A DNA stretch of 5,955 nucleotides from Azovibrio restrictus. Lineage in GTDB: Bacteria > Pseudomonadota > Gammaproteobacteria > Burkholderiales > Rhodocyclaceae. Both the position numbers and the translations under genes were made by a program. Positions within the stretch are counted from its first letter, which is position 1; each line of letters begins with the position of its first letter. Under the pieces are notes generated by a model. That model was given only the letters and a program-made list of their open reading frames with translations, was not told the DNA's origin and ran no database searches. The stretch is from positions 1 to 5,955 of the forward strand of contig QKDJ01000303.1 in assembly GCA_003252145.1 (NCBI GenBank). Direction: 5' to 3'. Below are positions 1 to 5,955 of this stretch, one piece after another.

Positions 1-498
1 ATCCTGGATGATGCTGCGGATGGTCCCCCTGAGCCCGTCCTCCTGGGCGTAATAGCTGTGGTATCAGGTACTTTCTTCGCCTTCGATGAATTCGGTGGAA
101 ATGGCTGGGCGAACGAAGATGAAGTCGTTATGGAAATAGGTCCGGTCAAGAATTTTCGTGGTGACCGAGTTGAAGAAGGTTTCTGCCAGTTCCGGCTGCT
201 TGTGATTGAGAAGAAGCCCGATGTAAAGCAGTTTTACCTGCTGCCAGGTGGCATCGTCCAGTTGGGCCGCATCGAACTCCTGACGCAGTCGTTCCACTGT
301 CTCGTTAACGCGCTCTTCGTAGAAACGGATGCGTTCCCGTACGGCCTGATGCACCCCGGCCCAATCCTGCTGTTCAAAGCGTTCCTTGGCAGCACGACTG
401 GTGTTGCGAAACAGACGGTAGTGCCGGTTGAAGCCCTGGATCAGGGCCAGGGCAATCTGGTGGGCTTGAGGTCCGTAAAGGCCGACTGAGATGTTCAT
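1..498 (-). pseudogene. aceK: Isocitrate dehydrogenase kinase/phosphatase AceK, N-terminal part, interrupted by an in-frame TGA and cut by the window edge
   Basis: AceK is the bifunctional cytosolic enzyme that phosphorylates and dephosphorylates dimeric isocitrate dehydrogenase, diverting carbon into the glyoxylate bypass. The first 144 residues match the AceK N-terminal regulatory region: a [11 protein letters not shown] segment (21-31), RFEQQDW (40-46), the family block AETFFNSV (105-112) and NDFIFVRPAISTE (124-136). Codon 145 is TGA (66-64). The same frame then continues to the edge as YHSYY...DGL, resembling the (T)YR-YY segment that follows at this point in betaproteobacterial AceK as I remember it. 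One substitution (for example from TGG or CGA) therefore explains the stop better than a frameshift. E. coli AceK is 578 aa with its kinase domain in the C-terminal half, so a real stop here removes all catalysis. ATG at 498 is chosen because no in-frame ATG lies closely upstream and homology begins there; the ribosome site is weak. It diverges from the IDH gene. The identity is secure. Nonsense mutation versus sequencing error cannot be settled here. Confidence 0.85.
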
Positions 499-557
499 GG
501 GGACCGCCGGGTGAGAATGGAGAAATCTTACACCGCTCAGCCAGGAGGCTTGGAGTA

Positions 558-566
558 GGGGGGGGG
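558..566. repeat. G9 homopolymer tract in the divergent intergenic region
   Basis: Nine consecutive G on the plus strand lie between aceK (start at 498) and the predicted idh promoter (from 625). The tract is about 60 bp upstream of the aceK start codon. Runs of this length are prone to slippage and to base-calling error. There is no direct evidence of regulatory function. Confidence 0.6.
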
Positions 567-624
567 TGCAGCCGGGTTTGGCCGCTTCGGAAAGTCCTAA
601 TAGTCAAGATCGTGGATAAGGACG

Positions 625-653
625 TTGACCCGGGGCCGACAGGTGGGGATACT
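625..653 (+). promoter_or_regulatory. Predicted sigma70 promoter of the monomeric IDH gene
   Basis: A TTGACC -35 box (625-630, 5 of 6 consensus) and a GATACT -10 box (648-653, 4 of 6) are separated by the optimal 17 bp. Transcription would start near 660, giving a leader of roughly 84 nt before the ATG at 744. This argues against upstream in-frame starts such as the GTG at 612, which would precede the promoter. Confidence 0.5.
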
Positions 654-714
654 CATGGGTTTGCTGCCAATACATCATGGCGATACGTGCGGGCGTACCA
701 ACAGTTCGGCCCGG

Positions 715-734
715 TCAATCCAACTCAATCCACA
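715..734 (+). repeat. Two tandem 10-bp units just upstream of the idh ribosome site
   Basis: The octamer TCAATCCA occurs at 715-722 and again at 725-732, a 10-bp period, and the full 10-bp units match at 8 of 10 positions. The pair ends at the Shine-Dalgarno sequence of idh. A third copy at 4510-4517 lies inside the first codons of murI and is probably coincidence. Function is unknown. Confidence 0.4.
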
Positions 735-743
735 GGGGTTAGC

Positions 744-2981
744 ATGGCATCAGGGAAATCCAAGATCATCTACACACTCACCGACGAAGCGCCGCTGCTG
801 GCGACTTGCGCCTTTCTGCCGATCATCCGGGCTTTTACCGAGCCGGCCGGCATCGAAATCGAAAAGGCTGACATTTCCGTCTCCGCTCGCGTGCTCGCCG
901 AATTTCCCGAGTTTCTGACCGAGGAACAACGCGTTCCCAACACCCTGGCCGAGCTGGGCAAGAAGACCCTGGAAGCCGACGCCAACATTATCAAGCTGCC
1001 CAATATTTCCGCTTCCGTCGCCCAGCTCAAGGCTTGCGTCAAGGAACTGCAGGAAAAGGGCTACAAGATTCCCGATTTCCCCGAGGCTCCTTCTTCCGAA
1101 GAAGAAAAGTCCATCGCTGCCCGTTACGGCAAGTGCCTGGGTTCTGCTGTGAACCCCGTGCTGCGTGAAGGTAACTCCGACCGCCGCGCTCCCCTGGCCG
1201 TCAAGAACTACGCCAAGAAGAACCCTCATTCCATGGGCGAATGGAAGCCCTGGTCCCAGACCCATGTGTCCCACATGACCCATGGTGACTTCTACCACGG
1301 CGAAAAGTCCATGACCCTGGACAAGGCCCGCCGCGTGCGCATGGAGCTGATCGCCAAGGGCGGCAAGATTTCCGTGCTGAAGCCCGAAGTGAAGCTGCTG
1401 GCCGGCGAGATCATCGACTCCATGTTCATGAGCAAGAAGGCCCTGTGCGACTTCTACGAGAAGGAACTGGAAGACTGCCGCGATTCCGGCATCCTGTTCT
1501 CTCTGCACGTGAAGGCCACCATGATGAAGGTGTCCCACCCCATCGTGTTCGGTCACTGCGTCAAGATCTACTACAAGGATGCCTTCGAGAAGCACGGCAA
1601 GACCTTCGACGAACTGGGCGTGAATGTGAACAACGGCATGGTCGATCTCTACGAGAAGATCAAGGCTCTGCCCGAATCCAAGCGCGACGAAATCATCCGT
1701 GACCTGCATGCTTGTCAGGAACATCGTCCCGGCCTGGCCATGGTGGATTCCGCCAAGGGCATCACCAACTTCCTCTCCCCCAACGACATCATCGTGGACG
1801 CCTCCATGCCCGCCATGATCCGTCAAGGCGGCAAGATGTGGGGTGCCGATGGCAAGCAATACGACAGCAAGTGCGTGATGCCCGAATCCACCTTCGCCCG
1901 CATCTATCAGGAGATGATCAGCTTCTGTAAGTGGCACGGCAACTTCGATCCCAAGACCATGGGCACCGTGCCCAACGTGGGTCTGATGGCTCAGAAGGCC
2001 GAGGAGTACGGTTCCCACGACAAGACCTTCGAAATCGCCGAAGACGGCATCGCCAACATCGTCGATATCGACTCCGGTGAAGTGCTGCTGACCCAGAACG
2101 TGGAAGCCGGCGACATCTGGCGCATGTGTCAGGTCAAGGACGCCCCCATCCGCGACTGGGTGAAGCTGGCTGTGACCCGTGCCCGCAACTCCAACACCCC
2201 CGCCGTGTTCTGGCTGGATCCCTATCGTCCCCACGAAGCCGAGCTGATCAAGAAGGTGGAAACCTACCTGAAGGATCACGACACCAGCGGTCTGGAAATC
2301 CACGTCATGTCCCAGGTGCGCGCCATGCGCTTCACCCTGGAGCGCGTGATCCGCGGTCTGGACACCATCTCCGTCACCGGCAACATCCTGCGTGACTACC
2401 TGACCGACCTGTTCCCCATCATGGAACTGGGTACCTCCGCCAAGATGCTCTCCATCGTTCCCCTGATGGCCGGCGGCGGCATGTACGAAACCGGTGCTGG
2501 TGGTTCCGCTCCCAAGCACGTGCAACAGCTGACTCAGGAAAACCACCTGCGTTGGGACTCTCTGGGTGAATTCCTGGCCCTGGCCGTGTCTCTGGAAGAC
2601 CTGGGTCTGAAGGAAAACAACGCCCGCGCCAAGCTGCTGGCCAAGACCCTGGACACCGCGACCGGCAAGCTGCTGGACAACCGCAAGTCTCCCTCGCCCA
2701 AGACCGGCGAGTTGGACAACCGCGGTTCCCAGTTCTACCTGGCCATGTACTGGGCCCAGGAACTGGCTGCCCAGACCGAAGACAAGGAACTGGCCGGCAA
2801 GTTTGCCCAACTGGCCAAGACCCTGACCGACAACGAAGCCCAGATCGTGGCCGAATTGAAGACTGTCCAAGGCAAGGCTGTGGATATCGGCGGTTACTAC
2901 AAGGCTGATGCTGACAAGACCAAGGCTGTGATGCGTCCCAGCCCCACTCTGAACGCTGCCCTGAAGGCTGCTCGCGGCTAA
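744..2981 (+). CDS. idh: Monomeric NADP-dependent isocitrate dehydrogenase
   Basis: It catalyses oxidative decarboxylation of isocitrate to 2-oxoglutarate with NADP+ in the cytosolic TCA cycle. The 745-aa product aligns nearly end to end with the monomeric IDH of Azotobacter vinelandii (about 741 aa), a fold not closely related to dimeric Icd. Visible marks are [11 protein letters not shown] (7-17), [11 protein letters not shown] (81-91) and the substrate loop [15 protein letters not shown] (134-148), giving S134, N137, R141 and R147. Also present are K257, D352, Y422 and the metal-site segment RDYLTD (550-555, D551 and D555). H592 and R603 match the NADP-binding H589 and R600 of the Azotobacter enzyme. 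ATG at 744 is chosen because family homology starts there and AGGGG (734-738) sits 5 nt upstream; the frame is open back to a GTG at 612, but that extension has no family support. Codons are strongly biased (CTG for Leu, AAG for Lys), suggesting high expression. An intrinsic terminator makes it monocistronic. Confidence 0.97.
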   Translation: MASGKSKIIYTLTDEAPLLATCAFLPIIRAFTEPAGIEIEKADISVSARVLAEFPEFLTEEQRVPNTLAELGKKTLEADANIIKLPNISASVAQLKACVKELQEKGYKIPDFPEAPSSEEEKSIAARYGKCLGSAVNPVLREGNSDRRAPLAVKNYAKKNPHSMGEWKPWSQTHVSHMTHGDFYHGEKSMTLDKARRVRMELIAKGGKISVLKPEVKLLAGEIIDSMFMSKKALCDFYEKELEDCRDSGILFSLHVKATMMKVSHPIVFGHCVKIYYKDAFEKHGKTFDELGVNVNNGMVDLYEKIKALPESKRDEIIRDLHACQEHRPGLAMVDSAKGITNFLSPNDIIVDASMPAMIRQGGKMWGADGKQYDSKCVMPESTFARIYQEMISFCKWHGNFDPKTMGTVPNVGLMAQKAEEYGSHDKTFEIAEDGIANIVDIDSGEVLLTQNVEAGDIWRMCQVKDAPIRDWVKLAVTRARNSNTPAVFWLDPYRPHEAELIKKVETYLKDHDTSGLEIHVMSQVRAMRFTLERVIRGLDTISVTGNILRDYLTDLFPIMELGTSAKMLSIVPLMAGGGMYETGAGGSAPKHVQQLTQENHLRWDSLGEFLALAVSLEDLGLKENNARAKLLAKTLDTATGKLLDNRKSPSPKTGELDNRGSQFYLAMYWAQELAAQTEDKELAGKFAQLAKTLTDNEAQIVAELKTVQGKAVDIGGYYKADADKTKAVMRPSPTLNAALKAARG

Positions 2982-3000
2982 TCCAGCGTAAGCAAACAGC

Positions 3001-3047
3001 AAACCCCGCAACCAGGCCTTTGGCTCTGGCGGCGGGGTTTTTCTTTT
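3001..3047 (+). terminator. Rho-independent terminator after idh
   Basis: A perfect 9-bp stem (AAACCCCGC at 3001-3009 with GCGGGGTTT at 3032-3040) encloses a loop that can itself pair CCAG (3012-3015) with CTGG (3026-3029). It runs into a T-rich tract at 3038-3047 broken by one C. It begins 19 nt after the idh stop and separates idh from icd transcription. Confidence 0.92.
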
Positions 3048-3070
3048 GGGGTTGAGAGGGGCTCGTGCGG

Positions 3071-3100
3071 CTGACAGGGGGCGCTATTTTGGCCCATAAT
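3071..3100 (+). promoter_or_regulatory. Predicted sigma70 promoter of icd
   Basis: CTGACA (3071-3076, 5 of 6 to the -35 consensus) and CATAAT (3095-3100, 5 of 6 to the -10 consensus) are spaced by 18 bp. It lies just after the idh terminator, so icd appears to be transcribed independently. The start would be near 3107, giving a leader of about 84 nt. Confidence 0.65.
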
Positions 3101-3106
3101 CCAAAA
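3087..3106. promoter_or_regulatory. Operator-like perfect inverted repeat around the icd -10 box
   Basis: TTTTGG (3087-3092) and CCAAAA (3101-3106) are exact reverse complements separated by 8 bp that contain the predicted -10 hexamer. A dimeric regulator bound here would block polymerase. The symmetry is seen directly; an operator role is inferred and no specific regulator is recognised. Confidence 0.4.
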
Positions 3107-3124
3107 CCCTAATCCCTTGGATAG

Positions 3125-3148
3125 GGCAGCATCGGAGATAGTGCTGCC
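3125..3148 (+). promoter_or_regulatory. Hairpin in the predicted icd 5' leader
   Basis: GGCAGCA (3125-3131) pairs perfectly with TGCTGCC (3142-3148) around a 10-nt loop, extendable by one G-U pair. No T tract follows, so it is not an intrinsic terminator. It ends about 31 nt before the icd Shine-Dalgarno (AAGGAG, 3180-3185). It could be an mRNA-stabilising or regulatory element, or equally a DNA dyad. Confidence 0.45.
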
Positions 3149-3190
3149 TCGGCTCGAAAACAACCGGGTGCATACCAACAAGGAGCAACC

Positions 3191-4432
<1,242 letters not shown>

Positions 4433-4486
4433 GGACCTCTTAAAGCGTTTCTCCAACCTTTCCAGGTCCCTGCCAAGCGGGGGCCT
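4433..4486 (+). promoter_or_regulatory. Two mutually exclusive hairpins between icd and murI
   Basis: GGACCT (4433-4438), starting right after the icd stop codon, can pair perfectly with AGGTCC (4464-4469). That same segment, extended to 4464-4473, can instead pair with 4477-4486 as a 10-bp stem with a 3-nt loop and two G-U pairs. Neither stem is followed by a T tract, so a canonical terminator is unlikely. The second stem ends 18 nt before the murI ATG. The arrangement resembles an attenuator or a processing or stability element; function is inferred only. Confidence 0.4.
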
Positions 4487-4504
4487 GATTGCACACTCTC
4501 CTTC

Positions 4505-5284
4505 ATGCATCAATCCATCGGCGTGTTTGATTCCGGCCTGGGAGGCCTTACGGTGCTGGCCGCCCTGCGCAACCGGCTTCCGGGTGAGGACTTCATCTAT
4601 TTCGCCGATACCCATTACCTGCCCTATGGGGACAGGCCTGAATCCTTTATCCGCGCCCGCTCTCTGCAGATTGCCTCTGCTCTGGTGGAGCGGGGCGTCA
4701 AAGCCCTGGTAGTGGCCTGTAACACGGCTACGGCTGCCGCAGCAGAGCAGATTCGCGCCCATGTGCCGGTGCCCGTGATTGCCCTGGAACCCGCCGTAAA
4801 ACCAGCCGTTACCCTGACTCGCACCGGAGTGGTTGGCGTGCTGGCCACAACCCGGACCCTGGGCAGCCAGCGCTACCAGCGTCTGGTGGAAACCCATGGG
4901 GGGGCGGTAAAGGTCATGTCCCAGCCCTGTCCCGGGCTAGCCGAAGCCATCGAAACCCTGGGGCCGGACAGCCCTCGGGTGGAATCCCTGCTGGACGAAT
5001 ATGTGGCGCCCCTGGCCCAGGTGGGGGCCGATGTGGTGGTGCTGGGTTGTACCCATTACCCCTGGGTGCGGGCCGGTATCGCGGCCCGCCTGCCTGAAGG
5101 CGTGACCATCGTGGATACGGGGGAAGCCGTGGCGAAACAGGTGGAGCGCCGCCTTACCAGCGAGAGTCACCTGGGGGGCTTGGGGCGCCTGCACATGGTC
5201 ACCAGCGGCAATCCGACTCAGGTGCGGGAGACGGCGGCGCGCCTGTGGGGGGCAGCCCTGCACGTGGAATCCTGGAGCATCTGA
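4505..5284 (+). CDS. murI: Glutamate racemase
   Basis: It is a cofactor-independent cytosolic racemase that converts L-glutamate to D-glutamate for peptidoglycan precursor synthesis. The 259-aa product has the usual family length and motifs: IGVFDSGLGGLTVL (5-18) with the D9-S10 pair, the YFADTHYLPYG loop (32-42), the first catalytic cysteine C72 in ACNTATA and the second, C182, in GCTHYP with H184 beside it. ATG at 4505 places IGVFDSG at the expected distance from the N-terminus. No Shine-Dalgarno is visible upstream: the stretch before the ATG is pyrimidine-rich (CTCCTT at 4498-4503), which is unusual for this window. It follows icd in the same direction with a 72-bp gap containing paired inverted repeats and no clear terminator, so read-through from icd is plausible. 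The downstream CoA-transferase begins 2 bp after its stop. Identity is certain from the two-cysteine signature. Confidence 0.97.
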   Translation: MHQSIGVFDSGLGGLTVLAALRNRLPGEDFIYFADTHYLPYGDRPESFIRARSLQIASALVERGVKALVVACNTATAAAAEQIRAHVPVPVIALEPAVKPAVTLTRTGVVGVLATTRTLGSQRYQRLVETHGGAVKVMSQPCPGLAEAIETLGPDSPRVESLLDEYVAPLAQVGADVVVLGCTHYPWVRAGIAARLPEGVTIVDTGEAVAKQVERRLTSESHLGGLGRLHMVTSGNPTQVRETAARLWGAALHVESWSI

Positions 5285-5286
5285 AC

Positions 5287-5955
5287 ATGACAAAACCCCT
5301 GGAAGGTGTCCGGGTCCTGGAATTGGGCTCACTGATCGCCGGGCCTTTCTGTACCCGCATTCTGGGCGAATTCGGCGCCCGGGTAACCAAGGTGGAATCT
5401 CCTGATGGGGGCGATCCCCTGCGCAAATGGCGCAAGCTCTACGAAGGCACTTCCCTCTGGTGGTTCGTCCAATCCCGCAACAAGGAGTCCATCACCCTCA
5501 ATCTCAAGCATCCCGAGGGCAAGGAAGTCCTGAAGAAGCTACTGCAGCAGACGGACATCCTGGTGGAAAACTTTCGCCCGGGCGTGTTGGAAAAGCTGGG
5601 TTTCGACTGGGACACCATTCATGCCCTGAATCCTGGTCTGGTCATGGTGCGTCTTTCCGGCTTCGGCCAGACGGGTCCCATGAAGGAGCAGCCCGGCTTT
5701 GGTGCCGTGGGTGAAAGCATGGGGGGGCTGCGCTACATCACCGGCTTCCCTGATCGGCCCCCGGTGCGTACCGGCATATCCATCGGCGACTCCATTGCCG
5801 CCCTGTGGGCTGCCATTGGCGCCCTCATGGCCCTGCGTCATCGGGAAGTGCAGGGGGGCAAGGGGCAGGTGGTGGATGTGGCCCTCTACGAGGCCGTGTT
5901 CGCCATGATGGAAGCCCTGGTGCCCGAGTTCGACGTATTCGGTTTCGTGCGGGAG
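5287..5955 (+). CDS. Family III (CaiB/BaiF) CoA-transferase, N-terminal part, cut by the window edge
   Basis: Family III CoA-transferases move CoA between organic acids through an aspartyl-CoA intermediate. The visible 223 residues, about half of a typical 380-430-aa protein, open with the family signature PLEGVRVLELGSLIAGPFCTRILGEFGARVTKVE (4-37). They continue with SRNKESITLNLKHPEGKE (63-80), ILVENFRPGVLEKLG (91-105) and the SGFGQTGP loop (124-131). D168 in the GDS motif (167-169) is the expected catalytic aspartate, equivalent to D169 of formyl-CoA transferase. ATG at 5287 lies 2 bp after the murI stop, with GGAG (5274-5277) inside the end of murI, so translational coupling is likely. The frame is open to the edge. 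Substrates cannot be assigned: formyl-, carnitine-, succinyl-, itaconate- and glutarate-type transferases share these motifs, and the neighbours give no pathway clue. Confidence 0.93.
   Translation, partial: MTKPLEGVRVLELGSLIAGPFCTRILGEFGARVTKVESPDGGDPLRKWRKLYEGTSLWWFVQSRNKESITLNLKHPEGKEVLKKLLQQTDILVENFRPGVLEKLGFDWDTIHALNPGLVMVRLSGFGQTGPMKEQPGFGAVGESMGGLRYITGFPDRPPVRTGISIGDSIAALWAAIGALMALRHREVQGGKGQVVDVALYEAVFAMMEALVPEFDVFGFVRE

Noticed and set aside
58..489. A 143-codon plus-strand frame opposite aceK
   Set aside because: It is antisense to clear AceK coding sequence, has no recognisable domains, and is best read as a shadow.
525..530. A TAAGAT -10-like hexamer on the minus strand as the aceK promoter
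   Set aside because: No acceptable -35 hexamer is found at 16-19 bp spacing, so the match is too weak to annotate.
612..743. A 44-codon N-terminal extension of the monomeric IDH starting at GTG 612
   Set aside because: The extension has no family similarity, the predicted promoter lies inside it, and a ribosome site with ATG at 744 sits exactly where homology begins.
750..3011. A 753-codon open frame on the minus strand, antisense to the monomeric IDH gene
   Set aside because: It is fully explained as a shadow of the strongly biased, high-GC codons of idh. Its translation is a Gly/His/Val/Leu-rich low-information sequence with no recognisable family, and the plus-strand product is unmistakable.
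4498..4503. CTCCTT before murI, complementary to the icd ribosome site AAGGAG at 3180-3185, as a possible long-range control element
   Set aside because: Six bases are expected to match by chance over this distance and nothing else supports the pairing.

Overview
This window looks like a chromosomal core-metabolism segment of a betaproteobacterium. The high G+C content, the close match of the AceK N-terminus to the betaproteobacterial form, and the pairing of a monomeric with a dimeric isocitrate dehydrogenase (IDH) all point that way. Rhodocyclales is my best guess, but this is inferred from remembered protein families, not from a search.

Layout. The minus strand from 498 to the left edge encodes the N-terminal part of AceK, the isocitrate dehydrogenase kinase/phosphatase. 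Its frame is interrupted by an in-frame TGA at 66-64, after which AceK-like sequence resumes in the same frame. A 245-bp divergent intergenic region carries a G9 tract, a good sigma70-type promoter (TTGACC-N17-GATACT) and a small tandem repeat. On the plus strand, 744-2981 encodes the monomeric NADP-dependent IDH (about 745 aa), closed by a clear intrinsic terminator at 3001-3047. A second, compact regulatory region follows: a strong promoter (CTGACA-N18-CATAAT), a perfect dyad wrapped around its -10 box, and a leader hairpin. It drives the dimeric NADP-dependent IDH, icd (3191-4432), which keeps the serine that AceK phosphorylates in E. coli. Next come a 72-bp gap that can form two mutually exclusive hairpins, glutamate racemase murI (4505-5284), and, 2 bp later, the start of a family III (CaiB/BaiF) CoA-transferase that runs off the right edge.

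How the genes fit together. AceK, monomeric IDH and dimeric Icd all act at the isocitrate branch point between the TCA cycle and the glyoxylate bypass. AceK classically controls only the dimeric enzyme, so the cluster pairs a kinase target with an unrelated isozyme not expected to respond to the kinase. If the aceK stop is real, the kinase would be lost while its target site is kept. murI (D-glutamate for peptidoglycan) and the CoA-transferase look translationally coupled and functionally unrelated to the IDH genes. I found no mobile element, CRISPR array, tRNA, rRNA or evident novel system. The most useful oddities are the interrupted aceK and the structured icd and murI leaders.
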